A stretch of 64,000 nt of DNA from Tulasnella sp. 424 (GCA_019633425.1 WSUB01000066.1:1-64000), one strand, 5' to 3'. Positions 48,201 to 60,330 are shown, counted from the stretch's first letter. Notes: a model not told the origin generated them from the sequence alone. A program made the numbers and translations.

Positions 48201-51200
48201 ATGTCCGACTCGAGCGACTCTTCCTCTTGGAATAACATTCCTGCACCCCCTTCCGCTTCCAGGCCCCCAGAGGCCGGAAACGACCAAACTAGCGCACTAA
48301 TGGAAGCCTATACGACTCGGCGCCGGCAAATACTCGACGTACTCAACGTCCTTACCAGTCTGGGGTGAGAGATGTTCCTCGTTACCCCATATTTCTACAC
48401 TTGACTCACCCACCTTCCAGGATACAAAATGATATTGATCTTCCTCGAGTCGCGGTCCTCGGCTCTCAGAGTGCTGGAAAGAGCTCTCTCATCGAGTCTA
48501 TGTCCGGAGTAAGCATCCTTTTTCTGGCTTCACTTGATCAAAAGTTCTAATGACACATATTCAAGATCAATCTACCAAGGGCGGCTGGAACTTGTACAAG
48601 GTAACGAGAGGCGGTCTTTGTTTCTCATCCCGGCTAACATCTCACGCCTATTGGTTACTTCAAGGTGTCCGATGGAGTGCCGTCTCCAATATGGAGAGAC
48701 GTGGTCTTGCAAAGTTATGCTTCGATTCGAATTCGACTCTGATGGCAGTCGTCTATCCACTCCCCGAGAGGTTTCCTTTGGAGCACCAATCTCCAATAAA
48801 GCGGACGTGAAAGAGCGGCTTAGCAGAGCTCAGCGCGCTATTCTTCGTCCGTCCATGGATCCCGACAAATTCTTGGATGACTCCGACAAGGAGACCAGCG
48901 GATCCTCACTTTCATTCTCTAAAAATTATGTTTGCATTCATGTTCAAGGGCCAGAGGTGCCCGACCTTACCTTCTATGACTTGCCGGGTACGTGTGACGA
49001 AGCGAGACACGCCATTATGATCGCTAATATACCAGTCGCTTACAGGGATCATCGCGAATGTTTCGGACAGCGGCAACGAAAAGGACATTCAACTCGTGGA
49101 AGATCTAGCCAAGATGTATATCACTCAGCCAAACTGTATCGTCCTTCTCGTTATCACCTGCGAAAGTGAGCGTTTCTGCTTCCGAGTTCATCACGCTTCC
49201 TCATGTATGTGCGATATAGCCGACTTCGAGAACCAAGGCGCTTACCGCCTAATCAAGGCGAACGATAGTCTCAAGGCACGCACTGTTGGTAAGAGCTTTT
49301 GATACTACCGTTGCTGTGCCGCATTCTCATCCTTCGTGCAGGGGTCTTAACGAAGCCCGACAGAATCGAACCTGGGAACGAGCAGAGATGGCTAAAAATC
49401 CTACGCAATGAAATCAACACCCTTGAGAATGGATGGTTCGCAGTTAAACAACCAGACTTCCAACAGCTGGAGCGTAAGATTTCTTGGGAGGATGCTCGTA
49501 CTGGCGAACGAGACTTTTTCTCCGCCAATCAACCCTGGAGTAGCCTTGATGACAAGCATCGCCAACGAATCGGCTCCGCGGCGCTCGCGAACCATCTTGG
49601 TCAAATGTTATCAGACCTTGCTTCGACAAGGTACGTCGCGAGTAGAGAAAGGCTACGTTCCCGCTTCTTCGAACCTTAGGCTTTTTCCTTCCTCCCTAGG
49701 CTGCCAGCAATTCTTGATACCATCAACCGACTTTTGGAAGATGTTAATCTGGAACTGAAAGGCTACCCTATTCCCACTTACGACGATCCGAAGCGGGAAA
49801 TCATCATGCTTCTCCGTGATTTCACCAAGAATGTCGCTAAGCATATTGAAGGTCTCCCACCGTCCTGGGCAGACGACCCAGTTGATCCGTTCACCGCTGG
49901 GCTAATCTACTCCCTCAACAAGAAGTACGACACATTTCGCCTTGAAGTCCATCGTACGGCTCCTCAATTCCGGCCATGGGAAGCCAAATCCCCTCCAGGG
50001 AAGACATTGAAATCCACTCTACTTGGAGAAGTCAAAGCAGACGACCCTCCGTCGGGCTGCATCGGGCCAGAGTTCCATGTCGACGAGGTGATGGATCTCG
50101 CTCAGCGTTCGCGAACCCGAGAACTTCCGGGAAATTATCCATTCGCTGTTAAATTGACGTATATCGACGAAACCATTCGAACTTGGAGGGACCTCACTGG
50201 AGATTGCTTTGAGCGGGTGCAGGGCATCATGAAGGATCATCTTGAGCGACTTGTTCAGAATCACTTTGGGAAATACGCGCACGGCGGCCTTCTCGAGACC
50301 GTTAGGTAAGTTTTTGTTCTCTTCTATGACACATTTGTGGCGTTGCCTAATTGAGCCATGTCCACAGGAACGTCGTCAAGGAGCAATTCTCACGTCGTCA
50401 AGCTATAACGGAGAAAAAGCTAGCGAGTATCAACCGAGGAGAAGATCGGCCCTGCACGCAGAACGAAGACTATTTCTTCCATTGTCGTTCCAATCTTCTC
50501 GTCAAGTACAAAACTATCTACAGAAGGTCAAAGCGCGACGGACGCCTGTTTGACGTGTCCGGGGACCCGCAAAGGCTAGTTAACAAAGCGATCGCTAGCT
50601 TGGCTGAGCTCGGGATTCATGGCCTCCAGTCGAACGAGTTCGTCAAGTTGTTCCCGGAGAGTAAAATGGACCCCGCTTTGGAAATCATGGCCGAAGCTCG
50701 TGCATACTTTCAAGGTATGTTGACCAGCTCTTTGAAGATTTTTGGTTCTCATACAACTATCTATCATAAGTCGCGTATAAGCGATTCGGTGACAACGTTC
50801 CAAACCAAATCGATGCTAGTTTTGTTTCCGGGTTTGACGGTGACCTCGAGCTCGCCCTCGTCTATGCTATACCCGATTCAGATACATGTCGCGAATGGCT
50901 TCAAGAGTCCCCTCAACATGCTCGTCGCCGCGAAGCTCTGAACAATCGGAAGGACCGACTGGAAGCTGCAAAAGAAAAGCTCGGACCGATTGTCCGCCTC
51001 CTTTCTCGAAGTGTCTTTACGGACCCATCCCCGCCCCCGCCTCCGCCGCCTGAACGTTCTCCATCCCCAGCACTCTCCCCTTCTCTTAAGGACCGCCCTT
51101 TAACCGTTCTCTCGCCCTATCCTTCCCCCGAATTGTCGGTCCCAACGATCAGGAACATATCAGCCAGCCCGAACAGGCCCCGAGAGACCCGACTCAGAGG

Positions 51201-51429
51201 GGCAGAGTTCACCCCGAAAACCCCCACAGCTCTGGAAGAAAGAAGGAGTATAGATTATGATGACATCGAAGCTGAGGCGTTTGGGGAGGAGATTAAAGTG
51301 TCTGAATATGATGACTCCGAAGAGGAGGAGGAGGAGGAGGAGGAGGAGGAGGAGGAGGATCTTCAATTGCTTTCGGCACCCCAGCCCTCATCAAGAGCCT
51401 TGCCAGGCTGGCCAAGGACTCGCTACTAG
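48201..51429 (+). CDS. Dynamin-like GTPase, tandem copy 2, with Pro-rich and acidic tail
   Basis: Paralog of the upstream gene with the same exon plan. A short Ser/Pro N segment (MSDSSDSSSWNNIPAPP) leads to G1 GSQSAGKSS, switch LPRAAGTCTRCPMECRL, G3 DLPG and G4 TKPDRI. The stalk has HIEGLPPSW, TAPQFRPW, FHVDEVMDLA and SRTRELPGNYP. The GED end (CREWLQESPQHARRREALNNRKDRLEAA-type) is followed by a proline run (PSPPPPPPPERSPSP), a Ser/Pro region and an acidic tract (EYDDSEEEE...) encoded by a (GAG)n microsatellite at about 51321-51358. Stop at 51427-51429. The tail is absent from copy 1 and could bind SH3 proteins, by analogy with classical dynamin. Intact. Confidence 0.92.
51321..51358. repeat. 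(GAG)n microsatellite
   Basis: About twelve GAG/GAR triplets inside the dynamin copy 2 tail, coding poly-Glu. Length is likely variable between strains. Confidence 0.85.
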
Positions 51430-52033
51430 CACGCTGTATGGGTAGCTACACCGTGTATATGTATGTTCTATTCAAACCTTGGAAAGGGCCCTGTACTCCG
51501 ATGCTCGTCAAGCCAAAGCGTCTTGCTTGCGTTAGTATATCCTATACTAAGGTTTGGAGGAAGAAGTCAGACGGGAGGCGAGTGATCTGTCCAAGATATA
51601 GGGAAGAAGAAACGTCCGCTGTACCCTATCTTTGACCATATAGACCCCTCCAAATCCCTTAGAAATTTATTTGCAGACCATGCAGCGCTGAGAAAACCTC
51701 AGATATCGAGCCTGTGGGCCGTCGATACGTGAATACGGTTAGACCCCGGATGTTTTCCAAGGGGAACTGAGCAAGTAACTAGACCGCTAGCAGTATATTG
51801 GCCTTAGAGAGCGTTTACCAATTTTGAGGCCGGTAGCTTGTATCGTGGTGGAGAAATTCGTCGCCGACGAAGGAGAGGAAGAGGACCGAAAATTACGTAA
51901 GCGTCTGTTTGTGCCAACTTTACTGCAAATAGATACATATAAAGCAAGTTGCGCGCGGGATCGAACTCCAGAAAAGGTATTGCGGGACCTCCGGGATGTG
52001 TGCAAGGAGGCTTCGTGGACATGAGGCACGGGG
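51430..52033. other. Intergenic region
   Basis: No gene is recognised. Antisense frames near 51.8-52.07 kb lack support. Confidence 0.45.
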
Positions 52034-52040
52034 TATAAAT
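52034..52040 (+). promoter_or_regulatory. TATA box of small Pro/Ser-rich gene
   Basis: TATAAAT, 74 bp before the ATG at 52114, followed by a pyrimidine-rich leader. Confidence 0.5.
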
Positions 52041-52113
52041 ACCTCTTCTGCTGCGACTGCTCATTCAATATTTAGGGGCTAGTTCCATCTCACTCCCTCA
52101 CGTCTTCACGCCC

Positions 52114-52551
52114 ATGAAGTCCGCCAAGAAAAGCAAGCAGTCCTTGAATCCAAGTGCATCTCCTTTCAAGTTCCGGCCAGTTATAATTGCCCGAGAGGAG
52201 CCGGGATCTCCCCCACCTGATGCCGACACGAACAACCCATTATTCACATTTCCTGTCTCCGTTCCAGTTACAATATCGTCTCCGGCACCTCCAACACCCT
52301 CGCTAATACCGTATCAGCCAAAACCTAGTTTTTTACACACCCCAAGTTTCGGCCCGCGGAGGCCATCAAACCCATACATCAGAGATGACGACTCCTCCAC
52401 CTCCACGTCGGCGCCGTCCACAGTGCGTAGTCCTCGGTCATGGAGTCCTCCTCCAAAGGTGGGAGGTCGGACCAAGGGGTTCCCTGTGTTGGCGGATTCG
52501 GTTTCAGTAACCATAGCGCTACCTTTTGTTAATGTCTCTAGACAACCGTAG
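52114..52551 (+). CDS. Small Pro/Ser-rich protein, unknown
   Basis: Single-exon frame of 145 residues starting MKSAKKSKQSLNPSASPFKF. Rich in Pro, Ser and Thr, with PRSWSPPPKVGGRTKG near the end and no TM segment or named domain. It is supported as a gene by an upstream TATA box at the right distance and a pyrimidine leader, not by homology. It could be a disordered regulatory protein. A chance frame is not excluded. Confidence 0.45.
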   Translation: MKSAKKSKQSLNPSASPFKFRPVIIAREEPGSPPPDADTNNPLFTFPVSVPVTISSPAPPTPSLIPYQPKPSFLHTPSFGPRRPSNPYIRDDDSSTSTSAPSTVRSPRSWSPPPKVGGRTKGFPVLADSVSVTIALPFVNVSRQP

Positions 52552-53333
52552 TGTACAGTTTCCATATGTTACAGTTACTGTGTAACCCACACTATCATGT
52601 ATTTCCTTTATTCTTACATACTATAAGTAGCAACCGTACTAGCTCTACGACAACAATAACGACACGTATAACGATCCTCATTATCGCCCCGGTCCCCTCT
52701 CATTTCATTCTGCCAATAGGTTATGGGCCCAGCCCACGCTGGCCACTCTCTCCCTGCCTACTAGTCTCTCAGAACCACTTACTCTACCATCAGAAGATTA
52801 CTCCGGCTCAGAAGAACTTTGATTATATTGATTAGCTGCCGCGCGTGAAGGCAGAGACCTCCGGCGGAGTACAGTGCAACCAGCGAGTTGCGATTATCGA
52901 GCGGAGAAGGACAATTTGTGTTAATTACACGGCTTACCATTTCGGGAAACAACGGCTCATTCAATTGAGCGCGCGCGAAGGGATCACCGCGCACAGTGGT
53001 TACATCAGCGGCACACAGTGATTACGTCATCGGCATTTGGCATTGCCACAACAGGGAGAGGAGAGGAGAGCGACGGGAGCGATCGAGTCCTACGGAAGAT
53101 TTCAAGTGCGATTAACAACGGATTCGCTAACGGCGTTTTCAACATCGAGCGCCAGGAGTATACAAGATAATTAGCGACTATCCCCAGCAAATGATGGATC
53201 GAAGACTTACCTTATCAAACACAAGATATTACGCCATATTAGGCATCGAAGACATTCCTTATCAAGTTTATCTCTTATCTCTTATCAATACACCTAGCCA
53301 ACCTCATCCGATATGGCAATCCGCTTCGACGCT
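52552..53333. other. Left flank of the Plavaka element
   Basis: Contains direct repeats CACAGTGGTTACATCAGCGG (about 52992) and CACAGTGATTACGTCATCGG (53014), and CTTATCAA/CTTATC copies at about 53212, 53257 and 53274-53288. These may be subterminal transposase sites. No gene is seen. Confidence 0.4.
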
Positions 53334-56300
53334 TCATTTTCGACACCTCAACACCAACGTATTTCGGCATCTCAGTTCAGCGTCACAAGATGAAAATGTG
53401 TGCACATCCAGATATGCATTTAGAAGAAACTTTTCACAGTTATCCAGTACATTGGAACTGGACCACCATGAATTGCTTCGTTTGCCCTGGAACGGAAGCA
53501 AATGGCAGCTCCGAACAATTGCATCTGCAGGGATAATTGAAACTTCTCGAACACACTGCTTATCAAATGCTGGAGCTGTATTATAGAGCCCAGTAGCTCG
53601 ATCCATGGAACTTGGCTTGAATGGTTTGAACCACTCAATGTACGCTAGTAGTGGTTGAGCAGCTTGGAGCTTATCATCACGAATGATGGATGATGGAAGT
53701 TTGAATAGTACCCGGACACGTGCTGGACGTGGTGGCCCTTGAGCATAAGCGATTAGAATAGTCTAGGAGAATGATGAACAATAGTAAACCAACCAGTTAC
53801 TTGTCGAACCAAAACTGTATCAAAGTATGCCTCCTTTCTCAGTGACTGCAAGATTCCTGGACCCTTTGAGGGAGTTGCTCGGACAAAATCGGTCCACAAG
53901 CAACTGGGCTCAGTGGTTGAGTTTAAATGTATTCCAATTCTTTTGAAGACAAGGAACCGGTCATGATTTGTGGGAGGGAGATATTGGAAACTTGGGTCTG
54001 AATGCACTAGGTTGCTCAGGTATTGCTCCAATGCTGGCAAAAAATGTGTGGCTCCAAATTTCTGTTGAAGAACAGCTACAGGCACCACAGGAAGTGGGGA
54101 AACCTTTGCATATGTCAGAACTGAGCGCCTGACCTCAGCGGTATGAGGCTCAGACAGCTCATTGTCATCAGACACCTCCTCAGATGAACCATCCTCATCT
54201 GGTGATTCACCCTCAGCTCCCTCAGTAGGGAACTCAGTGATTGTGTTGTCATTATCAGTGATATCCTCGTTGTCACCGCTGATATCCTCTGTCTCAGGGA
54301 ATCGGTACTTAATGAGTTCCCGTCGAATGGTTACTGCTTCCATGCGTGACATAAATTTTGTCATCTGTTTTGTGTAGTCCTTCTTGTTGCTTGCACGATA
54401 TCCAGATTTTGCATAGTCAATATGAAGGCGCTCAGGTGTTTCAGTGTTATACCCATCAGGAGTGCCATGGAGACGAATTAAGGAGGTGTAATGAAGTAAC
54501 ACATGAAGTTTGGGGATATTGAAGTGATCTCGCACTGAAGAAAAGGCACCATGATCTTTGAGTTCATGGAATTTCTCCAATAATTGATCCATTGTGTTGA
54601 GATCATCTTCGTCCAAACTGGGCTTTTGAGCCCAATATATAAAATCCATCAATGCCTTTGCTGCTTCAACAGCTTCTGAAGGCACCCCTCCAGCAATTGC
54701 TCCAAGAAATACTTTCTCCATTTGTTTGTATTCATTTCCTGTCCACTGAGACACCTTGGATATTCCACTTTTGAAATGCTGAAGGCCTGGATGAGAGGGC
54801 ATGGACATGTAACGCTTATCCATTTCCTTCTCTCCCATAATTGTTTGGCACCAGGTAAACAAATGGTCCTTGAAAATACCCTTATGAAGCTGGTGCAAAA
54901 TGTCTGGAGGGAATGCCATGAAGATATTGGAAAAGGGAAGGTTTGCCCAAAATGGGTCCTTTACAACTTGTAGACCCTCCATCTCTGCAATGGCTTGGGC
55001 ATCAATATCTTCATTGAAAGCATCATATATGGTGTGCTTTGCTTTTTCAGGATCACGGAGGATGGATACAACCCTCTGACCCCATCTATCACGTGGAAGA
55101 TCACCTTGTTCATCAGCGTGAACAGGACAAGGAGGGCAACGGTTGGCTTTAACACATGCAGTCAGTGCCCTTTCAGGATGATTAGCAATATAGGCTGAAA
55201 GCAAAGGGTGAACACGTCTTGCCTTGTTGTCAGCACAATTCATGACAACACCATCCCTTCCTGCAGTGACCAGAGGTTCCAATAGCTTTCTCATACATGC
55301 ATGAAAAAGATCATGACCAATTGCTTTTCGCTTAGAGTCTGACCAGCAGTGGAGCTTGGCAACAGGAAGATAGCCAAGCAACAAGACTGCATGTTTCGAG
55401 GGTTTTCGGCGAATATGTTTCGATATATTGCCTATGGTCAGATAAACTGGCCAAGCAGCCTTGTCTCCTGAGAAGTAGGACAGCTTGGTTTTGTCTGAAG
55501 CCAAGATTATGGGTGCCACTGTAGCACCAGGTTTTATGGAGTCAAGCTTCTCCTGAATCAGTTCAGTGTAAGGGAATACACTTTGACAGTTTCATTGTAC
55601 ATACATACCTGCACAGTCCACCACCAGTCTGCAGTCCAAGCTTCATTAAACACTCTTTTAGCATTGCGCCGATTACGGAGCCGAACGGGTGCAAATTGAA
55701 GATTTTTGCAGAATGATGGATTTCCAATCAGCTCTTTGACCAGCTCCACTGGATCACGCCTCCAAATTTCAAGCTGCTCAGTGAGCACCTCACCAGCATC
55801 ATCAAACAGATCACCTGTTACTGTGATCTCAGTTCTTTCCCACTGGGGGCCAGTGGGTAAGCTATCAAGCTTTTTTAAGAACGAGTCTTTGTTCTTAAAT
55901 GAGAGGGGTTCAGTATGCTCTTTAATCTGGAAGAAGGTAAGGGTCCAATACCGCATGGAATTACTGTTTCTGCTTACCCATTGAAGTTTGAGCAGCTTTT
56001 CAATATTACTTTGTGAAACTCCACTTTGCACTAGCCATTCTGCCAGCTCCCACTCCTTGTAACTTGGAAATGGCGCCCATGGCATATCCTGGTTTTTTAT
56101 TTGCTTTTCATATTCCACCACTCTCTCAGATTTGCCATCCCCAATTGCTTCACCAGCACAAGGAAGGTATTCAGTGGTAAATTCATTACCATCAATTGTA
56201 ATTGCAATTGCCTCTTCATCTTCAATCTCTTCAATGGTTACTGGAGATCTTCTATTCTGCTGGGAGGGAGCTGGTGACTCTACCTGCACCTCTGGCCCCT

Positions 56301-56615
56301 CCAAGGATTGGAAATTAGGAGTGCTGGACAGCTCAATTGCAGAGGGAGTCCGAAGGTTTGTTGTTGGAGAAAGAGATACTGGTTGTCGGATTGCTGTTTG
56401 TGCAATTACTAAAGCACTGCGACAGTCTTGATTACTCCGGTAGTGGTGTGCTAATTGCCTCTGGCTCCATAAGATTGCCCCGCAATTGCCAAGGCATGGA
56501 AATGTTGGAGCCATTCCTATGAGCCTAATGTTATAATGCTTTGCTGAGTTAGGGACAAGATAGGGCAGCTCAGTATGCTTCTATATGTGCACTGGGCTTA
56601 CAGCAAATCACTGTG
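53014..56615 (-). mobile_element. Plavaka DNA transposon
   Basis: The coding core is certain; the ends are not. CACAGTGATT at 53014-53023 has an inverted partner at 56606-56615, which brackets the transposase gene and is offered as candidate termini. Ten bases is weak and no target duplication was established. The element body is visibly AT-richer than the neighbours, which fits recent entry. Confidence 0.5.
53334..56514 (-). CDS. Plavaka transposase
   Basis: DDE-type transposase of the Plavaka group, common in Agaricomycetes. ATG 56514 starts MAPTFPCLGNCGAILWSQ with an N-terminal C2H2-like finger (C..C...H....C). Further on, WAPFPSYKEWELAEWL is a group hallmark. An intron (about 55560-55608) precedes EKLDSIKPGATVAPIILASD, DKTKLSYFSGDKAAWPVYLTI (read across the join) and GYLPVAKL. 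Then HPLLSAYIANHPE and MAFPPDILHQLHKGIFKDHLFTW carry the conserved acidic/His segment, with GTPDGYNTETPERLHID near the C half. A last intron near 53755-53760 leads to FKPSSMDRATGLYNT and a TGA at 53334-53336. No stop or frameshift interrupts it, so it may still be active. Confidence 0.9.
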
Positions 56616-57127
56616 ATACAAGTGGTTGGCGAAACTGATCTGATCCCCTTGCAAGCACGTCAAAGTTTGTAGATCAGGGCTTTGAAACGGATTGGGAATT
56701 CAGACAGGATCAAGTGCTGTAGGTGAGATACTTTCCGTGTGGTGGTGGTAGTAGGAACAGGGACGCGCGGCCCCTGTTTCTCTAAGGTTAGGGCTTGCTA
56801 AGCCTGCATCTCAAGCATACATGCACGCAGAATACAACTCAAAGAGCTTGCGCATCAACTTTCTTTTACTTACCACACAGATATACGGTTCTTTCTATTA
56901 TGCAGAGGACCTAGTACAGCAAGGTATAGAGTACAAATTAAATAGGCATCGACAAGTATTTGTCGGGAGGCAAAAGACCGGGAGACGGGGGGTGGTGGGG
57001 TTCCTAATTAATACAGTTGGTGTGGCGGGCCGGGAAGATGAAAATTTGACCAAAGAAGATCTCGAACAAAGACGAAGGAAAAGAGAGACTGGGATAGAGA
57101 CGGCTTTTCACACCATCTTGTTTTTTT
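56616..57127. other. Spacer 3' of the SFP1-like gene
   Basis: A 125-codon plus frame (56821-57198) shows no domain. No gene is called. Confidence 0.4.
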
Positions 57128-59428
57128 CTAGCCATCCATCACCGCGGACGCACGAGGACTCGAACCACTGCTCACAACAGCCATCACAGCGCTTGTAGCA
57201 ACAACGGGAGCAGCACCAGCACCGTGCGAGTTGGTCCTCATGAGTTGATGAGGGCGTTGAGGCTGGGTCGTCGTCGTAGTAGTCGATGCGCTGGCATGGG
57301 CAGCAGGGTACGTAAACGGCGCACCCAAACCCACCGTCGCACTAGTCGATCCAAACGCTCCCACCATAGCTGCAATTGCACTGGTCATCCCAGGTCCCCC
57401 TGCAGTCGATGTCGGAGGGAATACAGGTCTCCGATTCGCATACTGCGCCGCGGTCGAAGTCGGGAGATACGGATACCCCACTCCGGGCTGAGAGATGTAC
57501 GGATACCCAGACTGCGAAGCGTAATACGTGCTCTGAGCGTACGTCGTTGCCGCCGGTGCCTGTCTCGGTCTTGCCGGCAACGTATTACTCCTCACCGGCG
57601 AAGTGGTGTTGGAAAGCCGACGCACACCAGCCGCTCCGGGGGTGGATGAACAAGGGCGTCCTCGAGTGAGTAGCCGTATTCGAAGAAGCAGCAGCACATT
57701 TGACAGTCGCGACGCTTCCCGGTCTTGAGGCGGTGGCGTTGACGGGAGACTTGGGCGGAGCAGCTCCACCAGGGGACTGAGGCATCGTCGAAGATGTCGA
57801 AGTCGAGATGTTGGAAACGACCGATTGCGCGCGCTGTTGAGCCGCAAGTTTCGCAGCGCTCCTCCCAATCGCGGCATTGTGCGTAGCGATCTGGACTGAA
57901 TGCGTCCCTGCCGCGAGAAGCGCTAAACCAACGGCTCCATGGGCACCAGAGTGTTGGTAGTGATAACCTGTCAAAACCGGTTACGTTTCGTTTATCGCGC
58001 CATGGAGTGTGTGTGGATCAAGGTTATCGGTTGATGTGCATGCGATGGAGGAGAAGATGGAAGAGATTGAGGAGGAGCCGAAAAACACGAGGTTTCCAGT
58101 TAGTAACCGGAAAAGTCTGAACGACCGATCCAATCAACGAAGCCCACTCACGCAAACCATTCATGTTCTTATACTGACGTTCGCATCCGCCGACACCGCA
58201 TCCAAAGGGACCTTCAACTTTATCTTTTTCCGCATCGTCAAGTCCATCCAGAGCGGGATCCCTGCACACACGGACAAGGGCGAACAAAGCCGAAAGTCAG
58301 TTAAAACGTTCGTACATTCATTCTCGAAGGCAAGGGAGGGGAAGAGGGAAATTAAAAAAAGAAGGGTCAAGGAAATCGAGCCCGGAAGATAGAGAAAGTT
58401 GGGATCTGTGATGTCGACGCTCTCCCATCGAGACCCTCGCGTGTGTGCTCCGACGACATGGGTTGGGAGGAGAGAGAGGGAGGTTTGCGAGCCATTATGT
58501 CTCGTGCACCTATCTGGCGCGTACGCCTTCGTAATCATAATTGAAGGGGGTGGTGGGTGGTGAAAGGGACTCGGTCAGGAAAAAAATCTACCCAAGCCAA
58601 GGGCCCGCGTGACCCCAAACACCTTTTTTTATACTCACTTTGGCAAGAAACAACACTGTCCATGGGTCATATGATCCTTCAACCCGTTCGCCTGCTTATA
58701 GCTCTTATTGCAATTCGGAGTCGGGCATTTAAAAGGCTTGCTAAACGACGTCGTGGCTTGGGTGGGTGAAAGATTCCGGGTCCCGAAACGACTTTGACGT
58801 CGGGGTCGAGCTTGACGTCGGCTAGAAAAGCAGCGACTTCGGCTTTGACTTCCTCTGAAGCTTCGTAGATTTCCTCGTCGGAATCGTCCTCTGCGTCCGG
58901 CTTGGGTGGGATGGGTGTGGTGGTAGCGGACTTCTTAGCGGCCGAGTCGGCACCAGCACTGGGAGCTTCAGCGGCAGTAGCAGCAGCCGCGGTTAAGGCG
59001 GCCTGAGAACCCATGTGCGGTGACGAATTCTGACTGCTAGTTGTGGAACTTGATCCTCCGGAACCGAGTAAAGGCGAGTCGGTGTTGGACGCGTCCATAT
59101 CGGCTTCGTCCATCTCCATGTTATTCATCTGCATGTCTTCGTACCCGGCTCCACTCGGAGCCCCTGTCGGAACCGGAATCGCGACTCCTCCCGTTACAGC
59201 AGAGGTTGCGGCAACGGATGAAAGCGGATCTAGTGCTTGCTGGTGCGGCGAGGACATGGCTGGGTGGTCTAGGACGTATATGTGTGATTCTTCAAAATGG
59301 TCCAACAGCGCGTGCAGGTCGGTGAGCGGTAAGCCGCAGCAGGTGTAATTCGAGCATCCCGTCATCTGGTGAGAGGTCGAGAGAGCTTGGAGTAAGCGGC
59401 TCTCGTATGATCCTGAAACTGAACCCAT
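57128..59428 (-). CDS. SFP1: SFP1-like split C2H2 zinc-finger regulator, frame broken twice
   Basis: Yeast Sfp1 controls ribosome biogenesis and cell size. ATG 59428 gives MGSVSGSYESRLL, then the first finger-like CSNYTCCGLPLTDLHALLDHFEESH. An Ala/Ser-rich stretch and an acidic EEIYEASEEVKAEV follow. The paired fingers are PFKCPTPNCNKSYKQANGLKDHMTHGQC (exon about 58640-58727) and GPFGCGVGGCERQYKNMNGLR + YHYQHSGAHGAVG, the latter joined across an intron ending at about 57969. A Ser/Tyr/Pro-rich tail runs to the TAG at 57128-57130. Two joins fail: before PFKCP, and near 57640-57690, the frame changes without a canonical GT-AG pair. Sequence indels, decay or odd donors (GTCAAA) could each explain this. 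Family assignment is strong, integrity is not. Confidence 0.75.
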
Positions 59429-59479
59429 CTTGAAGTCTTGGGAGCTGGGAAGGGAAGGGGGAGGTGGTAAATGGGTAAG

Positions 59480-59991
59480 GACTCGAGACCCTCGACGTAC
59501 TTGGCGACTTGCGCGTCGACTTCCTCGCCCCACAAGGGCAAGCAGTGCTTCTCCATGGCGTACCGGTCGATGCGCTGGCGGATCATGTCGCCGACGTAGT
59601 CAACAGCGCCTTGGATGTCCAGGCCGAGCTCGTTCATGGCGACGACGACGACGAGGAGGAGGTTCTGTGTGTGGCCTTTGGATTGTTTGAAGTTGAAGGA
59701 GTACATGTCATTTGCCCAGGTAAGGATATCGTTGGCACCTTCCTCGAGGCTCTGGATCATGGGGACCTCAAAGACCTCATCGGGCAAGTTGAGGTTGAGC
59801 GAGTATTCGACGAGGGCAAAGGCGAGCTTGACGGCGCTGGGGTCGCGGCGGAGCTGGACAAATTCGATGGTGGGGATTTCGTGGCAGCGGTTGGCGACTT
59901 GCTTGCAGATGGCGTCGACAGAGAGTTGGGTAGTTTCGATGAAGCGGTGCTGGGTTCCCTCGCTGGCAGTCTCGCAAGCGGGTTCCCAGAA
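59480..59991 (-). pseudogene. Sesquiterpene synthase C-terminal fragment (copy A)
   Basis: Terpene cyclase of the basidiomycete class that makes sesquiterpenes from farnesyl diphosphate. Only the C half is present: FWEPACETASEGTQHRF, the family segment EIPTIEFVQLRRDPSAVK, ALVEYSLNLNLPDEVFE, then NDMYSFNFKQSKG and VVVVAMNELGLDIQGAVDYVGDMI to YVEGLES. The metal-binding NSE motif (N-D-x-x-S-x-x-x-E) has Lys in place of the final Glu (codon 59686-59688). The usual closing WSFES-type end is missing: the frame runs on as unrelated residues to a stop at 59362, inside the SFP1-like gene's first exon. The N-terminal Asp-rich half is not attached. Very likely non-functional. Confidence 0.75.
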
Positions 59992-60077
59992 ACCAAGAGG
60001 ATAAAACGAAGAACGAATAAGAGAGAGAGAAATGCCCCAGCGAGTAAAAAGAGGAGAGTGATGAGCGTTGAACGGAA

Positions 60078-60293
60078 TCAACACAAGTCGAAGAAACGAA
60101 GAGAGATGGCCAGTACTGGCGGGAAGAGAACTGAGGCGATAATGATGTAAGATGTTGGTGAAGAAGGGAGTAATGATGGCGAAGTGGCCTTCTCGTCGGC
60201 GAGGATGACCATGGATGAGGGAGCAGCTGCAGCGGGTTCGGCAGATTTCGTCTCCTCATCCTTGACGATGGTCGAGTCGGGTGGGGGGAGCAT
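60078..60293 (-). CDS. Short open frame between the synthase fragments
   Basis: ATG 60293 opens a 71-codon frame starting MLPPPDSTIVKDEE, with Ala/Ser/Pro content and one hydrophobic stretch (IIIASVLFPPVLAI). It may be a relict exon or chance. No family recognised. Confidence 0.2.
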   Translation of the reverse strand: MLPPPDSTIVKDEETKSAEPAAAAPSSMVILADEKATSPSLLPSSPTSYIIIASVLFPPVLAISLRFFDLC

Positions 60294-60330
60294 GGAGGTA
60301 TCGACGGAGAGGAGAGTGACGACTTTTTGA

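Noticed and set aside
53014..56615. Firm terminal inverted repeats for the Plavaka element
   Set aside because: Only ten matching bases were found and flanking similarity ends at once, so they are offered as candidates rather than called.
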